From NCBI GenBank assembly GCA_017631875.1, contig JAGBSL010000042.1, positions 1 through 21,287 of the forward strand: a DNA stretch of 21,287 nucleotides, given 5' to 3'. Shown in pieces: positions 14,908-21,287 of this stretch (position 1 is the first letter of the stretch; every line of letters starts with the position of its first letter). The DNA comes from Bacteroidales bacterium (GTDB lineage Bacteria > Bacteroidota > Bacteroidia > Bacteroidales > UBA932). The notes beneath the pieces are model-generated. The model worked only from the letters and a program-made list of their open reading frames with translations. It ran no database searches and was not told where the DNA came from. Made by a program: the position numbers and the translations under genes.

Positions 14908-15831
14908 ATGTTGACTTTTTTGGAGAAGGAGAGAGAGTGCGAAATGGTTTTCGCGGAGAATGGGCCGTTCTGGCACTTGTGTACTGATGGAACCAAGATG
15001 GCCGACATCTTCGCTACGGAGGATGATTTCAAACAGGGGATGATAGCTTTGGCTGTATGCATTGTTCTGTTTGGAAGAGTGGACCTTGTTACATTCGAAC
15101 TGATGAATAATCATGTACATCTGATATTGTGTGGCAGGAAGGAGGATTGTATGGAGTTCTTCATGATGTTTAAAAGCAAACTTAAAAGACTGTTCAGGGG
15201 ACATGACCGAGTGGTTGATTGGAATTGCTTTGAGGCCGAGATAATAGAGATTAATGATCTTAAGGCACTACGTAATGAAATTTTATATGTGCATAGAAAT
15301 GCCTATGTAGTAAATTCAAAGTATACTCCGTTCAGTTATCCTTGGGGCGGGGGATGGGCGTATTTCTCCCCTGTGATTTATCAGCTGCCTGCAAAGTCTG
15401 TCAGAGAGATAGGCTGCAATAAGGCCCGCGAACTTACACATCATCGTAATGTGTCGGAAATTGCTCAGCTGAAGTTTGTCGGTGATGTGCCTTTCATCCC
15501 GTCATTCTGTAGGGTGGATGTCGGGGAGAGCATGTATAGGGACGTTCGTAGCTATTTCCATTCGCTCACTCGTGAAGTAGAGGCGTTCAGCCAGATTGCT
15601 TCCAGACTGAAGGATAAGGTGTTTCTGACTAATGAGGAGATGTTTAGAGTTGCGGCGAACTATGCTCAAGAGTGCTTTTCAAGGAAGCTGACCATGTTGA
15701 CTCCGGAACAGAAGATCGAGCTGGCTCGTAAACTGCATTATGATTACAATGCTTCAAACGATATTCTTCGCAGAGTGTTGAAACTTGAAGTGTCTGTCTT
15801 AAATGAATTGTTTCCTCCTATAGCAACATGA
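14908..15831 (+). CDS. REP-associated HUH/Y1 transposase-like protein (RAYT)
   Basis: A 307-residue protein with the Y1 transposase fold, a single-strand DNA endonuclease/ligase family. The HUH motif is MNNHVHLIL with H69 and H71; the probable nucleophilic tyrosine is Y127 in EILYVHRNAYVV, at the place of the YIHxNP motif in IS200/RAYT enzymes. The first 35 residues (MVFAENGPFWHLCTDG) form the usual N-terminal strand. After about residue 160 there is an extension of about 145 residues, mostly helical, ending in LARKLHYDYNASNDILRRVLKL, which could be a helix-turn-helix DNA-binding domain. It stands alone between two three-copy arrays of identical-type palindromes, as expected of a domesticated RAYT acting on its own REP hairpins. 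Codons are less biased and richer in A/T than its neighbours, consistent with low expression or transfer. Confidence 0.85.
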   Translation: MLTFLEKERECEMVFAENGPFWHLCTDGTKMADIFATEDDFKQGMIALAVCIVLFGRVDLVTFELMNNHVHLILCGRKEDCMEFFMMFKSKLKRLFRGHDRVVDWNCFEAEIIEINDLKALRNEILYVHRNAYVVNSKYTPFSYPWGGGWAYFSPVIYQLPAKSVREIGCNKARELTHHRNVSEIAQLKFVGDVPFIPSFCRVDVGESMYRDVRSYFHSLTREVEAFSQIASRLKDKVFLTNEEMFRVAANYAQECFSRKLTMLTPEQKIELARKLHYDYNASNDILRRVLKLEVSVLNELFPPIAT

Positions 15832-15839
15832 CGTAAAAC

Positions 15840-15972
15840 TTGTCCGTAGAATGGACATTTTTACGGACAGCTACTCTGTTTTTGAGGTGCTTGTCCGTGA
15901 AAAGGGTGTTTTTACGGACAACCTGTCAATATAATGGCTGTTTGTCCGTGAAACAGTGGCTTTTACGGACAA
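15840..15972 (+). repeat. Downstream array: three 31-bp imperfect palindromes, 51-bp period
   Basis: Copies at 15840–15870, 15891–15921 and 15942–15972, again starting exactly 51 bp apart with 20-bp spacers of unrelated sequence, and in the same orientation as the upstream array. Loops are GGACAT, GGGTGT and AGTGGC. The middle copy matches the consensus arms; the first reads TTGTCCGTAGAAT with ACGGACAG, the third has AAAC for AAAA. The array starts eight bases after the transposase stop and ends 15 bases before the convergent tsaB stop. No copy is followed by a T-run, so these are not ordinary terminators, though they may act as mRNA 3'-end structures for both genes. Confidence 0.9.
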
Positions 15973-15987
15973 GTGGGCAGGATGAGG

Positions 15988-16761
15988 TTAGAACAGTTTC
16001 TTCTTGCTGACTGTGGCAACGAATTCCTTGAGATAGAACGGTTCGAAGTACGCAACGTCTTCGAATCGTTTTTCTTTATATGCGGCCATGGCAGGCTGGA
16101 GCATTGCGGAAGCTTTCGGACAGCACTGGCGGAAGTGTGCGTTCGGGTGTTTTATTACATCTGCACATTTGCCTGCGCCGTCACCGATGAACAGGCATGG
16201 ACCCTGCTCCAGATATTCTGCAAAGCTGGTTTCATCGATGATCATCGGGGCTGTTTCGGTGATCTGCATATACGTAGCGGGTGTCTCGGCTTCGCTCGAC
16301 ATGACAGTCTTTTCAAACACTGCAGTGTACACTTCCATGCGGCGGGCATCGATCATTGGGATGATGTATTTGAAAGACACAGATTGCCACGTCGCTTCGC
16401 TCCTCGCAATGACGTGTGGAGTGTCGTCTGCATTGATATTGTCAGAGAAAGCTTGAAAGACGAGTGTGTCGAGTGTGCCGACAGCCAGGAGCGGCTTGCC
16501 CGATCCGAAGCAGAGGCCCTTGGCTGTGGATACGCCCACGCGCAGGCCTGTGTATGAACCCGGGCCCTTGCTTACGCATACCGCATCGCAGTCGGCAAGC
16601 GTAAGTCCGCGTTCAGCCAGCATCTCCTGGATGAACACCGCTGTGAGTGATGCGTGTGCCTTGGGAGCTGAGCTTTCTCTATATGATGTCACGACTCCGT
16701 CCTGTGCAAGTGCAACCGAACAAAGTGCTGTAGAAGTCTCGATAAGTAGTATGTTGTCCAT
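15988..16761 (-). CDS. tsaB: tRNA threonylcarbamoyladenosine biosynthesis protein TsaB
   Basis: Partner and stabiliser of TsaD in making the t6A37 modification of ANN-decoding tRNAs. The ASKHA-fold N-terminus is clear: ILLIETSTALCSVAL, then VSKGPGSYTGLRVGVSTAKGLCFG and IIPMIDARRMEVYTAVF. At 257 residues it is longer than the usual 220–235. The excess is explained by two dispersed repeats inside the frame: residues 117–127 (VIARSEATWQS) are the translation of a type-A repeat, and residues 152–161 (TVMSSEAETP) that of a type-B repeat. Both preserve the frame and appear to fall in loops flanking the IDARRMEVY strand. It is the second gene of a cvpA–tsaB operon (two-base gap). Probably still functional, as this gene is usually essential. 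Confidence 0.93.
   Translation of the reverse strand: MDNILLIETSTALCSVALAQDGVVTSYRESSAPKAHASLTAVFIQEMLAERGLTLADCDAVCVSKGPGSYTGLRVGVSTAKGLCFGSGKPLLAVGTLDTLVFQAFSDNINADDTPHVIARSEATWQSVSFKYIIPMIDARRMEVYTAVFEKTVMSSEAETPATYMQITETAPMIIDETSFAEYLEQGPCLFIGDGAGKCADVIKHPNAHFRQCCPKASAMLQPAMAAYKEKRFEDVAYFEPFYLKEFVATVSKKKLF
16281..16308 (-). repeat. Dispersed REP-like repeat, type B, inside tsaB
   Basis: The minus strand reads TGTCATGTCGAGCGAAG then CCGAGACAC, aligning with the repeat after the GH57 gene (6879–6906). It lies wholly within tsaB and encodes about ten residues (near VMSSEAETP). It is only about 70 bp from the type-A repeat in the same gene. Confidence 0.75.
16380..16414 (-). repeat. Dispersed REP-like repeat, type A, inside tsaB
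   Basis: On the minus strand it reads CGTCATTGCGAGGAGCG then AAGCGACGTGGCAATCTG. It matches the repeat at 17–50 in 33 of 34 bases, in opposite orientation, 16.3 kb away. It is read in frame as VIARSEATWQS within TsaB. Confidence 0.88.
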
Positions 16762-16763
16762 GT

Positions 16764-17258
16764 TTAGTTCCAGAATATCAGTGATTTAAGATAAGGAAAT
16801 ATGGTATATGCGGCGTTCTTCAGCGGTGTGAAGAGTACTGATTCGGCAAGAACTTCTTCGCTGACCAGGTGCAGATTGTTGTTCAGCGAGCAGAACAGCA
16901 TGATCACCAGCCCGACGATAAGACCTGTCTTCAGCAGGGCGAATACAACGCCGAGCAGCTTGTTGACCCATCCGAGCATCACGAAATTGATGATGCCTTC
17001 AAGCAGTTTGCCCACAAGGGCCAGTACCGCGAACACTGCAATCATGATGATTATGAATGAGATAAGCTTCAATACGTTCTCGGTAGCCTCGATGTATTGG
17101 CTAAGCCATGCTCCTACCGGTTCGGAGAACTCGTAAGATAGCCATACTCCGCCAATTAAGGAAACAATCGATATCACCTGGCTGATAAAGCCTTTGCGGA
17201 TACCGCTGATAAGCGCCGGTACGAAGCATATTAAAAGAATGATATCTACAATGCTCAT
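16764..17258 (-). CDS. CvpA-family membrane protein
   Basis: A 164-residue integral membrane protein of the CvpA (colicin V production) family. It begins MSIVDIILLICFVPALISGIRKGF, where the Asp and the short G-I-R-K-G-F loop are typical of the first helix. Three more hydrophobic helices follow (QVISIVSLIGGVWLSY; LISFIIIMIAVFAVLALVG; LLGVVFALLKTGLIVGLVIM), giving four predicted transmembrane segments, plus a short C-terminal tail. The molecular role is poorly defined. It is the first gene of a minus-strand pair with tsaB and is divergent from ileS across a 90-base gap. Confidence 0.88.
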   Translation of the reverse strand: MSIVDIILLICFVPALISGIRKGFISQVISIVSLIGGVWLSYEFSEPVGAWLSQYIEATENVLKLISFIIIMIAVFAVLALVGKLLEGIINFVMLGWVNKLLGVVFALLKTGLIVGLVIMLFCSLNNNLHLVSEEVLAESVLFTPLKNAAYTIFPYLKSLIFWN

Positions 17259-17276
17259 TATCTCGTCAATTATTTG

Positions 17277-17284
17277 TATATTTG
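17277..17284 (+). promoter_or_regulatory. Possible -7 element of the ileS promoter
   Basis: TATATTTG matches the Bacteroidota -7 consensus TAnnTTTG exactly, in the 90-base gap between the divergent cvpA and ileS genes. No clear TTTG is found at the expected upstream distance, so support is partial. It would give a 5' leader of about 60 bases. No matching element for the divergent cvpA–tsaB operon was identified. Confidence 0.4.
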
Positions 17285-17348
17285 CCGATTAAATTTTGAA
17301 ACCGTAAAAGTTTCTACAAAAATAGATAAAATAATTATCATACATACT

Positions 17349-20300
17349 ATGAAGTTTAACGAATATAAGGGTCTTGACCTCGTTTCTACAGGTAATGAGG
17401 TACTGGAAAGATGGAAGAAGAACCATGCGTTCGAGAAGTCGCTTGAATTGAGAGAAGGTGCTCCGGAGTTCATTTTCTTCGAGGGTCCGCCTTCAGCTAA
17501 CGGTATGCCGGGCATCCACCATGTCATGGCAAGATCTATCAAGGACGCTATCTGCCGTTTCAAGACTCAGAGCGGTTATAAGGTCAACCGTCGTGCAGGA
17601 TGGGACACTCACGGACTCCCTGTGGAGCTCGGTGTCGAGAAGATGCTCGGCATCACAAAGGAGGATATCGGAACTAAGATCACTGTAGAGGAGTATAACG
17701 ACGCCTGCCGCAAGGAGGTTATGAAGTATACTGCAGAGTGGGTGAACATGACCGAGCGTGTAGGTTACTGGGTGGACATGGATGATCCATACATCACTTA
17801 CGATAACCGCTACATCGAGACTCTCTGGTATCTCCTCAAGAAGATCTACAACAAGGGCCTGCTCTATAAGGGCAAGTCTATCCAGCCATACTCTCCGGCT
17901 GCCGGTACAGGTCTGAGTACACACGAGCTCAACCAGCCTGGCTGCTACCGTGACGTGAAGGATACAACATGTGTAGCGCAGTTCAAGGTTGTGCGCGACG
18001 AGAAGTCTGAGTTCCTGTTTAGCGAGGGCGTACCTGCATACTTCCTCGCCTGGACAACAACTCCATGGACTCTCCCTTCAAATACAGCTCTCTGCGTGGG
18101 TCCGAACATCGACTACGTAAGAGTTCTCGGCTCTAACCCATACACAGGAGAGGCTGCCCTCTACGTTGTCGCTCAGGCACTCGTAGGAGCGCACTTCAAC
18201 GAGAAGAAGATGGAGTTCAAGGTTCTTGAGGGTACACTCAAGGGCAGCGAGCTCACAGGCATCAGCTATGAGCAGCTCATCCCTTGGTTCAACCCGGGCG
18301 AGGGTGCATTCAGGGTAATTCCTGGTGACTATGTCACTACCGAGGACGGTACTGGTATCGTACACATCGCCCCAACATTCGGTGCTGATGACGCTAAGGT
18401 AGCACGTGCTGCCGGCGTTCCAGGCCTTCAGGTTGTTGATAAGAACGGCGATCTCCAGGCACAGGTGGACCTCCGCGGACGTTTCTTCTGCGTCGAGGAT
18501 CTTGACCCTGAGTACGCTGCTGCCAACATGGCTCCGGAATATGCCGAGTGGGCTGGACGTTTTGTAAAGAACGCATACGATCCAACCCTTGATGCTGATG
18601 CTCCGACTCTTGACGTGGACATCTGCGTGATGCTCAAGCAGGAGAACAAGGCGTTCCGCATCGAGAAGCATACACATAACTATCCACACTGCTGGCGTAC
18701 AGATAAGCCGGTGCTCTACTATCCTCTCAACTCATGGTTCATCAAGACCACTGCAGTACGCGAGAGAATGATGGAGCTCAACGAGCAGATCATGTGGAAG
18801 CCAGAGTCTACAGGTACAGGACGTTTCGGAAAGTGGCTTGAGAACATCCAGGACTGGAACCTCTCACGTAGCCGCTACTGGGGAACTCCACTCCCTATCT
18901 GGCAGACTGAGGACGGCAAGGAGGCTAAGTGCATCGGCTCTATCGCTGAGCTTTACGCTGAGATCGACAAGGCTGTTGCTGCCGGCTTCATGACAGAGAA
19001 CCCGTTCGCAGCTAAAGGCTTCGATCCTAAGGACATGTCGAAGGAGAACTACGACAAGATCGACATCCACCGTCCATATGTGGACAACATCTTCCTCGTT
19101 TCCGACAGCGGCAAGAAGATGGTGCGCGAACTTGACCTCATCGACGTATGGTTCGACTCAGGTGCGATGCCATATGCTCAGGAAGGTCTCCGCAACATTG
19201 ACTCTGACAGATTCGGAATCACTTCAGACTTCATCGCAGAGGGAGTTGACCAGACACGCGGATGGTTCTACACTCTCCATGCAATCAATACAATGGTAAG
19301 CGACAAGTGCGCATTCAAGAGAGTTATCTCAAACGGTCTCGTTCTCGACAAGGACGGAAACAAGATGAGTAAGCGTCTCGGAAATGCGATCGACCCATTC
19401 TGGGCTCTCGATACATACGGAGCAGACGCCCTCAGATGGTACATGCTTACAAACGCGCAGCCTTGGGACAACCTCCGCTTCGACGTGAACGGTGTCGACG
19501 AGGTTCGCCGCAAGTTCTTCGGAACACTTTACAATACATATTCGTTCTTCGCGCTTTACGCGAACATCGACGGATTCGACCCTAAGGCAGAGGCCGTGCC
19601 TATGTCAGAGCGTCCAGAGATCGACCGCTGGGTGATCTCGCTCCTCAATACTCTTGTGAAGGATGTAGTTGCAGCATATGAGGACTACGATATCACAACT
19701 GCAGGCCGTCTCATCCAGGACTTCGTATGTGACCATGTAAGTAACTGGTACGTACGTCTTGGCAGAAAGAGATTCTGGGGCGGTACAATGGATACAGACA
19801 AGCTCTCAGCTTACCAGACACTCTACCAGGTGCTCGTAGCTGTATCTAAGCTTGCTGCGCCTATCGCACCGTTCTTCATGGACCGTCTCTATCTTGACCT
19901 CGTGGAGGGCGAGTCTGAGTCAGTACACTATGTTGCAATGCCAGCATGTGACGAGTCTGTGATCGACAAGGATCTCGAGGAGCGTATGGCGCTTGCACAG
20001 AGAGCTACTTCAATGGTACTCGCACTCCGTCGCAAGGCTGAGATCAACGTCCGCAAGCCTCTCTCGAAGCTCATCATCCCTGTCCTTGACCCTCGCGTAA
20101 AGGATCAGCTTGAGCTCGTGAAGGATCTTATCCTCAATGAGGTCAACGTGAAGGAGGCTGAGTTCATCTCAGACACAACAGGTCTGATCACAAAGAAGAT
20201 CAAGCCTAACTTCAAGACTCTCGGTAAGATCTACGGAAAGCAGATGAAGGAGATCGCCGCGGCATTCGGAACCCTATCGCAGGAGGTTATTTCGGAAATC

Positions 20301-20741
20301 CAGGCTGCAGAGCTCTCTGGCACAGGATATGTCTTGAACCTCCCTTCAGGCGACGTGACCCTCAACAAGGGTGACTATGAGATCTCGTCAGAGGACATGC
20401 CAGGTTGGCTCGTGGCTACAGAGGGAGCGATGACAATCGCCCTCGATGTGACTATTACAGAGGAACTTAAGCAGGAGGGTGTGGCTCGTGAGCTCATCAA
20501 CCGTATCCAGAACCTCCGTAAGTCAAGCGGCTTCGATGTGACTGACAAGGTTTCTGTCCGCATCTTCGCTGACGGTGAGGATCTCGCTGAGATCGAGGCT
20601 TCGCTTGCACGCTTCGCTGACTATGTGGGTGCGCAGACTCTTGCCGTTGCGGTAGAGAGCGCGCCTATGGCTGAGGCTGGTGATGCTCCTGAGGTAGAGT
20701 GGAACGAAGGAACTATTAGAATCGCTGTTAAGAAAAATTAA
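17349..20741 (+). CDS. ileS: Isoleucyl-tRNA synthetase, type 2-like with GIHH signature
   Basis: Charges tRNA-Ile with isoleucine; class I synthetase of 1130 residues. The first signature, normally HIGH, is here GPPSANGMPGIHHV with GIHH at residues 55–58: the first and third residues are swapped. The second signature is KMSKR at 672–676. The CP1 editing domain (about residues 190–400) contains WTTTPWTLPSNTALCV and DGTGIVHIAPTFGADD. The anticodon-binding domain follows VSNWYVRLGRKRFW. Length, the NGMPG loop and the extended C-terminus point to the eukaryote/type-2 branch, associated with mupirocin resistance. ATG 17349 (MKFNEYKGL) was chosen over a TTG at 17274 that overlaps the putative promoter. 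Likely first gene of an ileS–DksA-like–lspA operon. Confidence 0.95.
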   Translation: MKFNEYKGLDLVSTGNEVLERWKKNHAFEKSLELREGAPEFIFFEGPPSANGMPGIHHVMARSIKDAICRFKTQSGYKVNRRAGWDTHGLPVELGVEKMLGITKEDIGTKITVEEYNDACRKEVMKYTAEWVNMTERVGYWVDMDDPYITYDNRYIETLWYLLKKIYNKGLLYKGKSIQPYSPAAGTGLSTHELNQPGCYRDVKDTTCVAQFKVVRDEKSEFLFSEGVPAYFLAWTTTPWTLPSNTALCVGPNIDYVRVLGSNPYTGEAALYVVAQALVGAHFNEKKMEFKVLEGTLKGSELTGISYEQLIPWFNPGEGAFRVIPGDYVTTEDGTGIVHIAPTFGADDAKVARAAGVPGLQVVDKNGDLQAQVDLRGRFFCVEDLDPEYAAANMAPEYAEWAGRFVKNAYDPTLDADAPTLDVDICVMLKQENKAFRIEKHTHNYPHCWRTDKPVLYYPLNSWFIKTTAVRERMMELNEQIMWKPESTGTGRFGKWLENIQDWNLSRSRYWGTPLPIWQTEDGKEAKCIGSIAELYAEIDKAVAAGFMTENPFAAKGFDPKDMSKENYDKIDIHRPYVDNIFLVSDSGKKMVRELDLIDVWFDSGAMPYAQEGLRNIDSDRFGITSDFIAEGVDQTRGWFYTLHAINTMVSDKCAFKRVISNGLVLDKDGNKMSKRLGNAIDPFWALDTYGADALRWYMLTNAQPWDNLRFDVNGVDEVRRKFFGTLYNTYSFFALYANIDGFDPKAEAVPMSERPEIDRWVISLLNTLVKDVVAAYEDYDITTAGRLIQDFVCDHVSNWYVRLGRKRFWGGTMDTDKLSAYQTLYQVLVAVSKLAAPIAPFFMDRLYLDLVEGESESVHYVAMPACDESVIDKDLEERMALAQRATSMVLALRRKAEINVRKPLSKLIIPVLDPRVKDQLELVKDLILNEVNVKEAEFISDTTGLITKKIKPNFKTLGKIYGKQMKEIAAAFGTLSQEVISEIQAAELSGTGYVLNLPSGDVTLNKGDYEISSEDMPGWLVATEGAMTIALDVTITEELKQEGVARELINRIQNLRKSSGFDVTDKVSVRIFADGEDLAEIEASLARFADYVGAQTLAVAVESAPMAEAGDAPEVEWNEGTIRIAVKKN

Positions 20742-20761
20742 TAACAATAAACTATAAAACT

Positions 20762-21169
20762 ATGGCAGAAGAAATGAAGAACGCACCTGAATTCAAGGTC
20801 CGTTACAGTGACGAGGAACTCCAGGAGTTCAAGGCTATCATCCTTGAGATGCTGGAGAAGGCTAAGAGTGAATACAAGCAGCTCCGCGATATCATCACAC
20901 ATGACTCAAGCAACGATATCGAGGACACTTCACCTACATTCAAGATCATGGAGGAGGGAGCTACAGCCCTTTCAAAGGAGGAGGCAGGTGCTCTCGCGCA
21001 GCGTCAGTACAAGTTCATCCAGAACCTTGAGGCAGCTCTCATCAGAATCGAGAACAAGACTTACGGCGTATGCCGTATGACCGGAAAGCTCATCCCTAAG
21101 GAGCGCCTCCGTCTTGTACCTCATGCAACCCTTACCGTTGAGGCTAAGGAGATGATGGCAAAGAAGTAG
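20762..21169 (+). CDS. DksA/TraR-family protein lacking most zinc cysteines
   Basis: Predicted RNA polymerase secondary-channel regulator of 135 residues. Residues 15–100 form a long helical hairpin (DEELQEFKAIILEMLEKAKS ... EAGALAQRQYKFIQNLEAAL) and the C-terminus is the family's TYGVCRMTGKLIPKERLRLVPHATL. Canonical DksA has four zinc-binding cysteines; here only the first is present (VCRMTG; ATLTVEA replaces the second pair), so zinc binding by this site is unlikely. This pattern may be usual in Bacteroidota. Tip residues of the hairpin lie around HDSSNDIEDTSPTF. Twenty bases separate it from ileS and five from lspA, supporting an operon. The leader is A-rich with no Shine-Dalgarno sequence. 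Confidence 0.88.
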   Translation: MAEEMKNAPEFKVRYSDEELQEFKAIILEMLEKAKSEYKQLRDIITHDSSNDIEDTSPTFKIMEEGATALSKEEAGALAQRQYKFIQNLEAALIRIENKTYGVCRMTGKLIPKERLRLVPHATLTVEAKEMMAKK

Positions 21170-21174
21170 TCAAT

Positions 21175-21287
21175 ATGCAGCTTTCAAAAGGTAAAAAACT
21201 TATCATATTGGGAATTGTCCTAGTCGTACTTGACCAGATCATCAAGGTTCTGGTCAAGACGAATATGGACCTGGGAGAGACTATCAA
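21175..21287 (+). CDS. lspA: Lipoprotein signal peptidase, 5' fragment
   Basis: Only the first 37 codons are in the window; the frame is open at the right edge. The product would cleave signal peptides of prolipoproteins in the inner membrane. The visible part starts MQLSKGKKLIIL, then a transmembrane segment (LIILGIVLVVLDQIIKVLV) containing the DQ-x2-K motif typical of the first LspA helix, followed by LGETI, the usual LG-x-S/T-I. Its position after ileS and the DksA-like gene matches the common Bacteroidota order. It starts five bases after the previous stop. Confidence 0.85.
   Translation, partial: MQLSKGKKLIILGIVLVVLDQIIKVLVKTNMDLGETI

Noticed and set aside
14610..15972. The two arrays as a CRISPR-like locus (31-bp repeats, 20-bp spacers).
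   Set aside because: Repeats differ in the six-base loop and in the arms, only three copies per side, 20-bp spacers are too short, and no cas gene is present. A Y1 transposase in between points to REP-like elements.
15973..16557. Plus-strand open frame of 194 codons opposite tsaB.
   Set aside because: The minus-strand frame encodes a recognisable TsaB with its conserved GPGSYTGLR motif; the opposite frame is a shadow.
17274..17348. TTG 17274 as the ileS start.
   Set aside because: The 25 extra residues overlap the TATATTTG promoter-like element and do not resemble IleRS; ATG 17349 gives the usual MKFNEYKGL N-terminus.
17259..17348. A full promoter with both elements for ileS or for the divergent cvpA operon.
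   Set aside because: Only a -7 match was found for ileS; no properly spaced TTTG and no convincing pair on the minus strand.

Overview
The window looks like a chromosomal segment from a member of the Bacteroidota, most likely Bacteroidales. The evidence is the gene orders ribF–small membrane protein–greA–HIT and ileS–DksA-like–lspA, AT-rich leaders that mostly lack a Shine-Dalgarno sequence, a TTTG / -7 TTTG promoter upstream of the transposase, and a type-2-like isoleucyl-tRNA synthetase. The family or genus cannot be fixed from this sequence alone. The core genes use strongly biased codons (CTC, AAG, GAG, C-ending), as expected for highly expressed genes.

Layout. (1) 1–11226, plus strand: xseB, then a glycogen metabolism cluster: branching enzyme (glgB), GH133 debranching enzyme, a GT4 glycosyltransferase, a GH57 amylase with a lysine-rich tail, and a 1412-residue fusion of a GT3 glycogen synthase to a GT35 alpha-glucan phosphorylase. 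Together these could elongate, branch, trim and phosphorolyse an intracellular alpha-1,4/1,6-glucan. (2) 11217–14567, plus strand: ribF (overlapping the fusion gene), a small Pro-rich membrane protein, greA, a HIT hydrolase, and a lipoprotein with a TlpA-like thioredoxin fold that lacks the CXXC cysteines, closed by a strong intrinsic terminator. (3) 14610–15972: an HUH/Y1 transposase of the REP-associated (RAYT) kind lies between two arrays of three 31-bp imperfect palindromes. All six copies have the same orientation and are spaced exactly 51 bp apart within each array. This is the most unusual system in the window. (4) 15988–17258, minus strand: cvpA and tsaB, the latter with two dispersed repeats inserted in frame. 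(5) 17349–end, plus strand: ileS, a DksA/TraR-like regulator and the start of lspA, which runs off the window.

Two further dispersed REP-like repeat types, unrelated in sequence to the RAYT hairpins, occur four times: before xseB, after the GH57 gene, across the ribF stop codon, and twice inside tsaB (one copy of type A at each of two sites, three of type B). No rRNA, tRNA, CRISPR array, phage gene or classical insertion sequence was seen.
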